A DNA stretch of 64,000 nt, from positions 310,001 to 374,000 of the forward strand of contig JAEWCZ010000066.1 of NCBI GenBank assembly GCA_023390335.1, given 5' to 3'. Positions 26,630-35,755 of the stretch are shown here, one piece after another. The translations under genes and the position numbers were made by a program. This DNA comes from Bacillota bacterium. Lineage in GTDB: Bacteria; Bacillota; Clostridia; Acetivibrionales; DSM-1351. Positions within the stretch are counted from its first letter, which is position 1; each line of letters opens with the position of its first letter. The notes under the pieces are model-generated. The model saw only the letters and a program-made list of their open reading frames with translations. It searched no databases and had not been told where the DNA came from.

Positions 26630-27499
26630 ATGTCGGCGAAAACTGCTCAGTCAATTGTAAGGGATAAAAAGAACATTAAAGATTATTTAGCATCATTTTT
26701 TAAATGGGTTTTAATCGTATTTTTTGCAGTATATACATTGTTTCCACTATTATGGCTGTTTATTACATCACTAAAAACAAATGCGGAATATTTCGATAAT
26801 CCATTTTCCTTGCCTGCCGTACCACAATGGCAGAACTACGTAAATGCATTTCAACAAGCAAATCTAGGTAGAATGATTTCAAACTCTGTTATAGTTGCTA
26901 TAACTGCGACAGTAATAAATGTTCTCGTTGCTGCTATGCTTTCATATTGTTTATCCCGCTTTAAATTTAAAGGAAGAGAAATCATATTTACACTTTTCTC
27001 AGTAGGAGTACTTGTTCCTCTTAATGCACTTATGGTTCCTTATTTCTCCATATTCAGTAAAATGGGTCTTGTAGATTCTTTAGGCGCATTAATTATACTT
27101 TACGCTGCAATCGGGTTACCTATTTCAACATTTATTATTCGTGGTTTCATGGCTAGCTTCCCAGGAGAAATAGAAGAAGCTGCTTATATTGATGGATGCG
27201 GATTTTACGGAAGATTCTTCAGGATGATTTTACCACTAACAAAAACAGGTCTGGTAACAGCAGCAACCTTTGAATTTATAACCTGCTGGAACGAGTTTGT
27301 TTATGCTAATCTTCTGACTTCATCACCGATGACAAAAACTATACAGATAGGTATCAGATATTTTACAAACCAGTTTACTACAGATTATGTTTCTATGTAC
27401 GCTGCAATTATTATCAGTATAGCTCCTAGTATTATTGGGTATATGTTATTCCAGAAACAGGTTATATCAGGCTTGACAAGTGGTGCTGTAAAGGGTTAA
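26630..27499 (+). CDS. Sugar ABC transporter permease (MalG/UgpE type)
   Basis: The 289-residue protein has six hydrophobic helices and the EAA loop (EAAYIDGCGFYGRFFRMILP region, near residue 185) of the CUT1 second permease. AAAGGAGGAG precedes its ATG. It closes the importer, and the GH31 gene begins 37 bases later, so transport and glycoside cleavage are co-expressed. Confidence 0.88.
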   Translation: MSAKTAQSIVRDKKNIKDYLASFFKWVLIVFFAVYTLFPLLWLFITSLKTNAEYFDNPFSLPAVPQWQNYVNAFQQANLGRMISNSVIVAITATVINVLVAAMLSYCLSRFKFKGREIIFTLFSVGVLVPLNALMVPYFSIFSKMGLVDSLGALIILYAAIGLPISTFIIRGFMASFPGEIEEAAYIDGCGFYGRFFRMILPLTKTGLVTAATFEFITCWNEFVYANLLTSSPMTKTIQIGIRYFTNQFTTDYVSMYAAIIISIAPSIIGYMLFQKQVISGLTSGAVKG

Positions 27500-27536
27500 T
27501 ACATTGATTTTTACTGCAGTATACCGGGAGGGGAAA

Positions 27537-29540
27537 ATGGAACTAGTTTTATTAAATGATGGATTTAAGCTATTATATCAGAATCAGTGTATTATTCATC
27601 ACACGGCAGAAAATCCTTCTATTTATATAGGATATGGTGATGAAACCGTTGAAATGTATAGAGGAAACTTTGATATTAGGGATTATGTAATTGAGAGATA
27701 TCCTTTAAAGAATGTATCTATACAAAAAAATAACAATGCATATTCATTAAATTTTGATAATAAATTAACAGCTTATATTAAAATTGAAGACAATAGGTTC
27801 TTGATGGACTTTGAAAAAAAAGATGATAAAATCAACAGGTTTTGGATTAGAATAGATGCCGATGAAAATGAGAAGTGCTATGGCTGCGGAGAACAGATGT
27901 CCTATTTTAATCTGAGGGGTAGAAATTTCCCACTCTGGACATCTGAACCGGGTGTGGGCAGAGATAAAACTACTTATGTGACCTGGAGATCTGATGTGGA
28001 AAATAAAGCTGGAGGAGACTACTACAATACAAACTATCCTCAGCCTACTTACGTATCAACTAAACACTATTACCTCCATGTTGATTCAACTGCATATGCT
28101 GATTTTAACTTTAAGAATAAAGCTTTTCATGAACTTCAGGTATGGGAAGTACCAAAGCAAATTAGGATTGAAGCGGCACCTACCTATATTCAGTTACTTG
28201 AAAAGCTGACAGGATTTCTTGGCAGACAGGTTGAATTGCCTGATTGGATATACAATGGAGCAATCCTGGGACTTCAAGGTGGAACCGAACGTTCTTTCTC
28301 ACTTGTTGACCGTTCCCTTAGAAATGGGATAAAAGTATCCGGCGTTTGGTGTCAGGATTGGGCGGGCAAGAGAGTCACTTCATTTGGTAAGCGTCTTAAC
28401 TGGAACTGGAAGTGGAACCAGGAAATGTATCCTGAATTGCCTGAAAAAATCAAGGAATATAAAGCAAAAAATATCAGATTCCTTGCTTATAACAATCCAT
28501 ACCTTGTAAAAGAGGGAGACCTATATAAGGAAGGTAAGGAAAAAGGATATTTCGCTAAGTCACTTGATGGAAATGATTATTTAGTGGATTTTGGAGAGTT
28601 TGACTGCGGCGTTGTAGATTTTACCAATCCAGAAGCCTATGAATGGTTTAAAGAATTAATTAAAAAGCATCTCATTGAATTTGGAATAGACGGTTGGATG
28701 GCTGATTTCGGAGAATATCTCCCTACGGATTTACAGTTATACAGTGGAGCTTCAGCGATGATAGAACACAACCACTGGCCGGTTCTTTGGGCGAAATGTA
28801 ATTATGAAGCTCTTGTAGAAACAGGAAAACTGGGCGAGATCGTATACTTTATGAGAGCAGGCGGAGCTGGTACCCAAAAGTACTGTACTTTGCTGTGGGC
28901 AGGTGATCAAAGTGTAGATTTTTCAATGCACGATGGTCTGGTTACCGTAATTTGCGGGGCACTCAGTGCTGCAATGAGCGGATGTGGACTGCATCATAGT
29001 GATATCGGAGGATATACCTCCCTGTTTGATAACTGCAGGACAAAGGAAGTATTTCTGAGATGGGCTGAAATGGCTGCATTTACTCCTGTAATGAGAACTC
29101 ATGAAGGAAATAGACCGGAGACTAACTTCCAGTATTATGATGATGCAGATACTTTGGAACAGTTTGCAAGACTGACGGAAATCTATACAATGCTGGCACC
29201 GTACACAAAGAGCCTTGTAAGTATTAATGCAGCTTCGGGACTTCCGGTACAAAGGCCACTATTTTTACACTATGAAAATGATGAAAAGACCTATGATATT
29301 CAGACTGAATATTTATTTGGTGAAGATATGTTGGTTGCACCTGTATATTTGCCTGATGTAAAGGAGTGGGAGGTTTATCTTCCAAACGACCAGTGGGTTC
29401 ACCTCTGGACGGGTAAGGAGTATCACGGTGGGACAGTAACTGTAGAGGCAGGAATGGGCTTTATACCTGCATTTTATAAAAAGAATTCCCAATATGCGAG
29501 TATATTTGAAGCAATTCAAAAACAGTATGGAATAAAATAG
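27537..29540 (+). CDS. GH31 sulfoquinovosidase (YihQ-like)
   Basis: This 667-residue cytoplasmic glycosidase is predicted to release sulfoquinovose from sulfoquinovosyl glycerol or related glycosides. It aligns along its length with E. coli YihQ at a constant offset of 15 through the catalytic region. The nucleophile is Asp390 (WMADFGEYLP) and the acid/base Asp457 (WAGDQS), matching Asp405 and Asp472. The sulfonate-recognition residues Gln288, Arg301 and Trp304 of YihQ are Gln273, Arg286 and Trp289, and Tyr508 is Tyr493. Ordinary GH31 alpha-glucosidases lack this set. The ATG at 27537 has GGGAGGGG upstream; a TTG at 27504 was rejected. It is last in the importer operon. YihQ residue numbers are from memory. 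Confidence 0.92.
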   Translation: MELVLLNDGFKLLYQNQCIIHHTAENPSIYIGYGDETVEMYRGNFDIRDYVIERYPLKNVSIQKNNNAYSLNFDNKLTAYIKIEDNRFLMDFEKKDDKINRFWIRIDADENEKCYGCGEQMSYFNLRGRNFPLWTSEPGVGRDKTTYVTWRSDVENKAGGDYYNTNYPQPTYVSTKHYYLHVDSTAYADFNFKNKAFHELQVWEVPKQIRIEAAPTYIQLLEKLTGFLGRQVELPDWIYNGAILGLQGGTERSFSLVDRSLRNGIKVSGVWCQDWAGKRVTSFGKRLNWNWKWNQEMYPELPEKIKEYKAKNIRFLAYNNPYLVKEGDLYKEGKEKGYFAKSLDGNDYLVDFGEFDCGVVDFTNPEAYEWFKELIKKHLIEFGIDGWMADFGEYLPTDLQLYSGASAMIEHNHWPVLWAKCNYEALVETGKLGEIVYFMRAGGAGTQKYCTLLWAGDQSVDFSMHDGLVTVICGALSAAMSGCGLHHSDIGGYTSLFDNCRTKEVFLRWAEMAAFTPVMRTHEGNRPETNFQYYDDADTLEQFARLTEIYTMLAPYTKSLVSINAASGLPVQRPLFLHYENDEKTYDIQTEYLFGEDMLVAPVYLPDVKEWEVYLPNDQWVHLWTGKEYHGGTVTVEAGMGFIPAFYKKNSQYASIFEAIQKQYGIK

Positions 29541-29559
29541 TTTAGCTTATATTAGTCCT

Positions 29560-29605
29560 CCCTTTTAGCTGGAAATACATATTTTCAGTTAAAGGGGCTT
29601 TTTTT
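29560..29605 (+). terminator. Terminator of the ABC/GH31 operon
   Basis: A stem of about 15 bp (29560-29575 with 29582-29597, few mismatches) and a T7 tract follow the GH31 stop by 20 bases. Confidence 0.85.
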
Positions 29606-29616
29606 ACAGGTAAAAA

Positions 29617-30618
29617 CTAGAATAATGTATTACTATAAATCTTTATCATCAATTCTTCGATACGTTTATGATCAGGCTTATCCGGAAGACAAGTACTTGC
29701 AGCTGCCATTTTAAATTCATGTTCATAATCATCAACCATTTCAAAAATTTCATTATAACTATATTTTCCGCTTCGTATATCAAGAAAAAATGATCTTTCT
29801 TTTTCTCTATAGGTATTAACACCTTTGCCTTGGAGGATTTCTGTACCTGTTACAAGAAGGCGTATCAGATGCATAGCGTGTTTGTTAAGATGAAGCTCAT
29901 CCTTTTTGCTGTTTCTATGATTTAACTTAGAATAATCCTTAACTATATTATTCATATCGGAATAAATGTTTTTTAAATCCCGAAGGGGATAGTGTTTTAA
30001 ATTTACATCGATAAATATCTCTGTATCCATATCTTCTTTGTCAGATTTATCAATATATAAACTTATGTCACTGTCAGTAAAACTTTTATAGACTCTTTGC
30101 ATATGCTCCATTTGGCCTAAAATGCTATTTAATATATGTTGTTCCTTTTCGGCGTGAGGATAATTATCCCTTGCCAAAGCATTTTGCAGCCTTCTTAGCT
30201 GGGCAGTGGCATAGCTGCCGAAACTTTGAATAGCTCTTTTTGATAAAAATAGGTCTACATTGTTTCTCAACAACTCTCCTTCTTTTGAAATTACAAGGAG
30301 ATGTTCTTGTTTTGTTCCGAGAATCTCCAGTACATTGGGGTTGCAATTTATACAAAGAGAGATGAATTTTTTGAGACCGTATATAACGGTATCGGTTGGT
30401 TTGTCCTCAAATTGCTCAAAACCGGATAAGCCCATAATATCCTGCTTGTTTTCAAGAGTAACGCCCCTGATGTCAATATCACTGGAAGCTACATTGGTTC
30501 CATAGGCAATAGACCCACCTGTTGTGAGAATTAATATATTTCCTCCCAAATGAGGATCTTTTCTTAAAAAATCATATTCTTCGGAACTAAGTTTATCTTT
30601 TAAAGTTTGAATATCCAT
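29617..30618 (-). CDS. DNA polymerase beta-superfamily nucleotidyltransferase (COG3541-like)
   Basis: The 333-residue protein has the nucleotidyltransferase core motif GGS followed by SDIDIRG near residues 35-50, with the two metal-binding Asp. Alpha-helical segments typical of the COG3541 predicted nucleotidyltransferase group make up the rest. The start at 30618 has AAAGGAGG upstream; an in-frame codon 36 bases earlier lies before that site. Members have been linked to RNA repair or tRNA end modification in some bacteria, but no partner gene is present here. The target is unknown. Confidence 0.75.
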   Translation of the reverse strand: MDIQTLKDKLSSEEYDFLRKDPHLGGNILILTTGGSIAYGTNVASSDIDIRGVTLENKQDIMGLSGFEQFEDKPTDTVIYGLKKFISLCINCNPNVLEILGTKQEHLLVISKEGELLRNNVDLFLSKRAIQSFGSYATAQLRRLQNALARDNYPHAEKEQHILNSILGQMEHMQRVYKSFTDSDISLYIDKSDKEDMDTEIFIDVNLKHYPLRDLKNIYSDMNNIVKDYSKLNHRNSKKDELHLNKHAMHLIRLLVTGTEILQGKGVNTYREKERSFFLDIRSGKYSYNEIFEMVDDYEHEFKMAAASTCLPDKPDHKRIEELMIKIYSNTLF

Positions 30619-30756
30619 AATGGGCCTCCTTTTATGTATTTTAAAGTATAGCATGGGTCCGGTTGTGAAAGATTAATTTCTATATTATCATAGAATAATA
30701 TTATTATCTCTCATAATTTAAATGGGAAAGATTTATTGAGGAAGGGGACAATTCTA

Positions 30757-31431
30757 ATGCAGGAAGAAAAAAAATACGGGCCGAACCCGGACGCTGTTTA
30801 TCCTAAGGAGGGATTCACTAGAATTGCTTTTTTGAAGAATATAATAAAGAATCCAAATATTATTGTAGGTGAATACACCTATTACGATGATGACAACAAT
30901 AATCCTGAAAGTTTTGAGAAAAATGTATTATATCATTACGACTTTTTGGGAGACAAGCTCATTATTGGGAAGTTTTGTGCTATTGCATCGGATGTAAAAT
31001 TTATAATGAATGGCGCAAATCATAAGATGAAGGCATTTACAACCTACCCCTTCGGTATCTTCCAAAATGGTTGGGAAGCAGGAATTCCTGAATTAAAGGA
31101 TTTACCCTATAAAGGTGATACAATAATTGGAAATGATGTGTGGATTGGGTACGAAGCAATTATTATGCCCGGAATAAAAATCGGGGATGGTGCGATAATA
31201 GGGGCAAAATCAGTAGTTACAAAGGATGTACCGCCTTATAGCATTGTGGGAGGGAATCCGGCTAAGATTATTAAAATGAGGTTTGAAGATGAAGTCATCG
31301 AGTATTTGCAACAAATAACGTGGTGGAAATGGAGTATTGAAAAGATAACAGAAAACATTCCTAGTCTTTGTAGTGATGATATTAATAGGCTTAAATCGAT
31401 TGATATGGGAGAGCAAAATGAAACAAAATAA
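30757..31431 (+). CDS. Vat-type xenobiotic acetyltransferase (left-handed beta-helix)
   Basis: The 224-residue protein closely resembles Vat streptogramin A O-acetyltransferases and the CatB group. It opens with GPNP, has the LYHY segment, the catalytic His89 in MNGANHKM, the GDTIIGNDVWIG hexapeptide repeats, the GGNPAK turn and the WWKW C-terminal motif. The family acetylates streptogramin A or chloramphenicol with acetyl-CoA. The ATG at 30757 has GGAAGGGG upstream; a TTG at 30736 is also in frame. Chromosomal members in environmental clostridia are common and may have other acceptors, so resistance is only a possibility. It overlaps the methyltransferase gene by 14 bases. Confidence 0.85.
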   Translation: MQEEKKYGPNPDAVYPKEGFTRIAFLKNIIKNPNIIVGEYTYYDDDNNNPESFEKNVLYHYDFLGDKLIIGKFCAIASDVKFIMNGANHKMKAFTTYPFGIFQNGWEAGIPELKDLPYKGDTIIGNDVWIGYEAIIMPGIKIGDGAIIGAKSVVTKDVPPYSIVGGNPAKIIKMRFEDEVIEYLQQITWWKWSIEKITENIPSLCSDDINRLKSIDMGEQNETK

Positions 31432-32179
31432 ATATGATAATAACAATTTTTTTGAAAAATACAGTAATATGGATCGTTCAAAAAAAGGACTAGAAGGTGC
31501 GGGGGAGTGGTACCAACTAAAAAAGCTGCTGCCTGATTTTCAGGGCAAGAGAGTTTTAGATTTAGGCTGTGGTTTTGGGTGGCATTGTCGGTATGCTGTG
31601 GAGAATGGTGCAAAGTCAGTTGTGGGAGTTGACATATCACAAAATATGTTAAACGAAGCAAGGGGAAAAACAAAATATGATAATATTAAGTATATCTGCA
31701 TGCCGATTGAGGAATTTGATTTTCCGGTGGATTCTTTTGATATAGTAATCAGTTCTTTGGCTTTTCATTATATTCCATCATTTGAAGATGTATTATGTAA
31801 AGTGAGTAAATGCCTTATAAATGGCGGGGATTTTGTATTCTCGGTGGAACATCCTATTTTTACTGCACAAGGCCCACAGGATTGGTATTATGATAATCAG
31901 GGAAACCCCTTACACTGGCCGGTTGACCAATACTTTAACGAAGGTGTCCGTAAGGCAATATTTCTGGGTGAGGAAGTTGTAAAATACCATAAAACACTTA
32001 CGACATACTTAAATAATCTCATAAAGGCAGGATTTGAAATAACAGGACTTGTTGAACCCAAACCGGCAGAAGATTTACTCAACAGTACCCCTGGAATGGC
32101 GGATGAACTGCGCAGGCCAATGATGTTGCTTATAGCATCAAGAAAATCCTACATAAAATGTACGGGGAATATCGGATAG
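31418..32179 (+). CDS. Class I SAM-dependent methyltransferase
   Basis: The 253-residue protein has methyltransferase motif I (VLDLGCGFGWH, near residue 48), an acidic post-I residue in VVGVDIS, and motif II/III strands (FDIVISSLAFHYI). This is a Methyltransf_11/UbiE-like fold acting on a small molecule that I cannot name. The ATG at 31418 has GGGAGAG upstream and lies inside the end of the acetyltransferase gene, so the two are translationally coupled. Confidence 0.82.
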   Translation: MKQNKYDNNNFFEKYSNMDRSKKGLEGAGEWYQLKKLLPDFQGKRVLDLGCGFGWHCRYAVENGAKSVVGVDISQNMLNEARGKTKYDNIKYICMPIEEFDFPVDSFDIVISSLAFHYIPSFEDVLCKVSKCLINGGDFVFSVEHPIFTAQGPQDWYYDNQGNPLHWPVDQYFNEGVRKAIFLGEEVVKYHKTLTTYLNNLIKAGFEITGLVEPKPAEDLLNSTPGMADELRRPMMLLIASRKSYIKCTGNIG

Positions 32180-32223
32180 GTTTATTCAAATTTTGCTATC
32201 CTATTGATGAAAGGAGGTCACAA

Positions 32224-33096
32224 ATGGATTCGTTAAAGAGAATGAATGACGCATTGACCTATATTGAAGAAAATTTAGATAATGAAATTGACCTTAAGGA
32301 AGTGGCAAGATTGGCGTTTTGCTCAGAATACCATTTCCAAAGAATGTTTTCTTTCTTATCAGGTATTTCACTATCGGAATACGTTCGCCGCAGACGTCTT
32401 ACAGTCGCTGCCTTTGAACTTAACAACAGCAACATCAGGATTATAGATTTGGCGGTTAAATATGGATACAGCTCACCAGATTCTTTTACAAGAGCGTTTC
32501 AAGGCTTGCATGGGATAACACCATCAGAAGCAAGAAATAATGGTCAATCCTTAAAAGCCTATCCAAGAATGACTTTCCAGTTATCAATTAAAGGGGGAAA
32601 TGAAATGAACTATCGAATTGAAGAAAAAGAGGCATTTTACATCATAGGTATTAAAAAAAGGGTACCAATCGTTTTTAGTGGGGCGAATCCTGATATTGAC
32701 TCCATGTGGAAAAGTTTAAACGAAGAAATTATTACTAAACTTAAAAAGCTATCCAATGTTGAGCCGTCGGGACTTATTAGTGCATCAGTAAACTTTTCGG
32801 AAGGTAGAATGGAAGAAAAGGGCGAGCTTGACCATTACATTGGTGTAGCCACAACAAAGGAATGTCCAGATAACTTGGCAAAGCTTGAGGTTAAAGCTTC
32901 TACATGGGCTGTATTCGAAGCAGTTGGAACATTTCCGGATGCCTTGCAAAATGTTTGGGGACGAATCTATTCAGAATGGTTTCCAGCCTCAAACTATGAA
33001 CAGGCAGAAGGACCGGAAATTCTGTGGAACGAGCATAAAGATATTACTTCACCAAACTTTAAAAGTGAAATATGGATACCTGTGTTAAAAAAGTAA
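32224..33096 (+). CDS. AraC-family regulator with GyrI-like effector-binding domain
   Basis: The 290-residue protein starts at the ATG at 32224 behind GAAAGGAGG. Residues about 5-105 form the AraC double helix-turn-helix (EVARLAFCSEYHFQRMF and the YGYSSPDSFTRAFQGLHGITP-type signature). Residues about 130-290 form a GyrI-like/bacterial effector-binding domain. This arrangement is that of Rob/SoxS-like multidrug-sensing regulators. It follows the Vat-like and methyltransferase genes, so it may respond to a drug or toxin and control them. That is inferred. Confidence 0.85.
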   Translation: MDSLKRMNDALTYIEENLDNEIDLKEVARLAFCSEYHFQRMFSFLSGISLSEYVRRRRLTVAAFELNNSNIRIIDLAVKYGYSSPDSFTRAFQGLHGITPSEARNNGQSLKAYPRMTFQLSIKGGNEMNYRIEEKEAFYIIGIKKRVPIVFSGANPDIDSMWKSLNEEIITKLKKLSNVEPSGLISASVNFSEGRMEEKGELDHYIGVATTKECPDNLAKLEVKASTWAVFEAVGTFPDALQNVWGRIYSEWFPASNYEQAEGPEILWNEHKDITSPNFKSEIWIPVLKK

Positions 33097-33179
33097 TAGT
33101 CAAATGAATGAGGGCAGGTATGGAACTTATAAGTGCTTCCTGCGTCAAATAGAGTATTAACAAAGGAGGCGTCCTCAAT

Positions 33180-33518
33180 ATGAAGAAAATACTAATCGTT
33201 GCACTTACAACCGTACTGATGCTAAACATGATGGGTTGCATGAAAACATCCAATAATAGAAATGAAAAGATAGATATTCGGGGATCAATTACCAAGGTTT
33301 TGACGGATGATAACAAAAAAGTAACTGGTATTTTTGTTGAGGGGAAGGTTGAAAGCGATACCATACATGATAAAGCAACAGTTCGCATAGATAAGAGTAC
33401 AAAAATATCTGTAAGCGAATTGAAGGAAGGCATGAAGGTTGAAGTAGTTTTTAAAGGCGAAGTCTTGGAATCATATCCTGTTCAGGCGAAGGCTAAGACT
33501 ATAAAGGTCATTGAGTAA
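33180..33518 (+). CDS. Small lipoprotein, DUF3221-like (OB-fold)
   Basis: The 112-residue protein has a lipoprotein signal with the lipobox ending in MMGC at residue 20. A small beta-barrel follows, resembling the DUF3221/YobA family (DIRGSITKVL and KISVSELKEGMKVEVVF segments). AAAGGAGG precedes the start. Its role at the cell surface is unknown. A two-way terminator separates it from the converging next gene. Confidence 0.75.
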   Translation: MKKILIVALTTVLMLNMMGCMKTSNNRNEKIDIRGSITKVLTDDNKKVTGIFVEGKVESDTIHDKATVRIDKSTKISVSELKEGMKVEVVFKGEVLESYPVQAKAKTIKVIE

Positions 33519-33583
33519 TTCTTGTTAGTATGCCTTATATTCCTGGTTTGTAACCGACTTTCTACCATTTTTACAAAATAGAA

Positions 33584-33627
33584 AACCTCCGTACTTATCC
33601 TTGCAAATTAGTACGGAGGTTATGTTT
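33584..33627. terminator. Bidirectional terminator between converging genes
   Basis: A perfect 12-bp stem (33584-33595 with 33610-33621) has A residues before it and T residues after it. It serves the lipoprotein gene on the plus strand and the secreted protein gene on the minus strand. Confidence 0.75.
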
Positions 33628-33650
33628 TAAAAGTACAATATTACACTAAA

Positions 33651-34835
33651 TTAATAGCCTAATTGCCCAGGGCCCCATTTCCAAATACCATACAAAGTGA
33701 TATTGTTGTTATAGATTTGTGCAGTTTCATTTGCAAAATCGGAATTTGAAGTTAAAAATGGGTCTGGTCTGGTAGAAATTCCCCATGTAGGATCATTAAA
33801 TCCAGTGTAGGAATTATACTGCCAAGTAAGTGTAAGAAGGCCGTCACCCCATTCTGAATATACCTCAACATCTCTATTATAAGATGTTGGGTCGTAAACA
33901 GTTCCTTCTTTACCACCTCCAAATTCATAACTATGTTCGTTTATTATATTACAAGCTTGCGCCAATCTGTTATAAGCATCCAGAACTACACTTGCAACAG
34001 CCAGCCAGCCGGTTGCAGTTCCAACTGCTACCTCAAAGAATGATGCGATTGAAACTATATTAGTAGCAGTGTCAAAAAACTTACTGGATTTATTAGCTTC
34101 TGAATAATAATCCATTGTCTCATAAACTTTTAGCACTTGAGTCTCTGAGTATCCATTGTTTTTAAGCGCAGGAAAGTTCCAATTTCCTGAATATACCCTT
34201 CTTGCATTATAAGCAGGGTAGGAACCGGAAACCGGTTTAGGATCAACGGTTATTGTAGCTAAAAGGTGTACATTATCTGTAGCAGTTTGGTTTTTTGCAT
34301 TAATGGTTTCTGTTTTTATTTCATTGCTTTTCATTTCTTTTAAATCTGAGTTATTGAGGTTGCTATAAACTGTAATAACATCATTGTCTTTTTTTGAAAT
34401 AGTTTTGCGAATAGAACCATCCTTAAACAGCTCAATAATAAATCTCTTTGAATTTTTAACGTAGCCAACTATAACTGAATCATTTATTATAGTTAGTTCG
34501 TTAATAACTGCAGAAGCGGGTACAAATTTTTTTGCATCACTAAATGAGTCTACAGGAAGGGTTGTAATTGATTTTTCCCCTAATGTGTGAATACCCCCCT
34601 GACGATTGCTTATAAAGGAGTATAATTCATTGTAATTGTATTCATTCTTATCGATTAGTAAGTCTGAATCTTTACTTTGCAAAAGTTCAGTTTTTGAACT
34701 AAATTCCTTTGTGTCAATAGATTGATTAACCGGAACTGATTTGTCTATTACATTTGTATCAGCATATGCCGTAAATAAAAATAGCTGAGAAATAATTAAA
34801 AATACAGAAAGAAAAGAAAATAAACTTTTTTTCAT
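33651..34835 (-). CDS. Secreted protein of unknown function
   Basis: The 394-residue protein has a clear signal peptide (hydrophobic residues 5-23, likely cut after AYA). A Ser/Asp/Lys-rich N-terminal half follows. The C-terminal half has a hydrophobic helix near residue 265-285 (VSIASFFEVAVGTATGWLAV) and a Trp/Tyr-rich end. The layout vaguely resembles the geobacillin-26 bacteriocin group, whose members also have an internal hydrophobic helix; I am not sure of this. AGGAGG precedes the ATG. It stands alone. Confidence 0.6.
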   Translation of the reverse strand: MKKSLFSFLSVFLIISQLFLFTAYADTNVIDKSVPVNQSIDTKEFSSKTELLQSKDSDLLIDKNEYNYNELYSFISNRQGGIHTLGEKSITTLPVDSFSDAKKFVPASAVINELTIINDSVIVGYVKNSKRFIIELFKDGSIRKTISKKDNDVITVYSNLNNSDLKEMKSNEIKTETINAKNQTATDNVHLLATITVDPKPVSGSYPAYNARRVYSGNWNFPALKNNGYSETQVLKVYETMDYYSEANKSSKFFDTATNIVSIASFFEVAVGTATGWLAVASVVLDAYNRLAQACNIINEHSYEFGGGKEGTVYDPTSYNRDVEVYSEWGDGLLTLTWQYNSYTGFNDPTWGISTRPDPFLTSNSDFANETAQIYNNNITLYGIWKWGPGQLGY

Positions 34836-35085
34836 TATTAACCTCCTAGTTAAGTAAGCATTTTATTGGAACAGTATACTATTTAAAATCATAAATATGA
34901 ATATTCATATTTATATCATAAAGGAAATATTTGTAAATGTAAACTACATATTTGATAAAATGTTAAATATATACATATTTAGGATTTTTTTAAAATATTC
35001 TTGCATTTTTATCAAGCTAGAATAATAAATAGCAAAATGGTATAATTATAAAAAATGTAATATTTGATATAAAAAGGGGGATTTT

Positions 35086-35562
35086 ATGAAAAAGAAATTG
35101 CTTATCCTAATTTCAATAATAGTCATAGCAATAATTGTAACTGGGTTACTTGGTCGTAGTTTCTTTAATGTTAGATTTAATTTCTATAATTCATCCCATG
35201 CTTTTTACACAAAAACAGATGCATTTAATGAAGAGACAAAGCTTAAAGGCACGATACTAAGTAAATCGCAGGATGGTATCTGGATAAGTGAACCGGTTTA
35301 TTTTGAAAATACACATCAACTTCATTTTGCAATGATAAATAAAGAAGCTGATGATATGTTCAAGATAAAAGCTGTTCTAACTTCAGAGTCTGATAAATCA
35401 ACGCATAAGGACTTCAATATATTTGCAGGACCGGGCTTTTTTATGTTTAAATCTTACAGGGTTTATTTTGACTTACCGGAGTTGGTACAGGGAGAAAAGT
35501 ACACACTGGAAATAAAGAAAGATGAACAAGTACTAGGCAAAGTCAAATTTTCATTAAAATAA
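35086..35562 (+). CDS. Membrane-anchored small protein, function unknown
   Basis: The 158-residue protein has one N-terminal hydrophobic helix (residues 4-23), then a beta-rich extracellular part of about 130 residues. AAAGGGGGA precedes the ATG. No family is recognised. Strong separate start and stop signals and normal codon use suggest a real gene. It stands alone between A/T-rich gaps. Confidence 0.6.
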   Translation: MKKKLLILISIIVIAIIVTGLLGRSFFNVRFNFYNSSHAFYTKTDAFNEETKLKGTILSKSQDGIWISEPVYFENTHQLHFAMINKEADDMFKIKAVLTSESDKSTHKDFNIFAGPGFFMFKSYRVYFDLPELVQGEKYTLEIKKDEQVLGKVKFSLK

Positions 35563-35755
35563 AGCTACTAAAACTTATCACCTTCATAAATTTCAGACGT
35601 AAAAAACAAGAAATCTGATAGGCTTCATATGGTATTTTGTAAACTAGGTAAACTTATGTTATACTACCATTAGGTATAAAATGTATTAAGTAGTATAAAT
35701 TTCCATTTAATAATAAACTGTCTACTAAAGTTTTTGGGAGGGGCGAAAGTTTACC

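Noticed and set aside
27537..29540. Reading the GH31 enzyme as an ordinary alpha-glucosidase or alpha-xylosidase
   Set aside because: The Gln, Arg and Trp positions specific to sulfoquinovosidase are all present at the right spacing.
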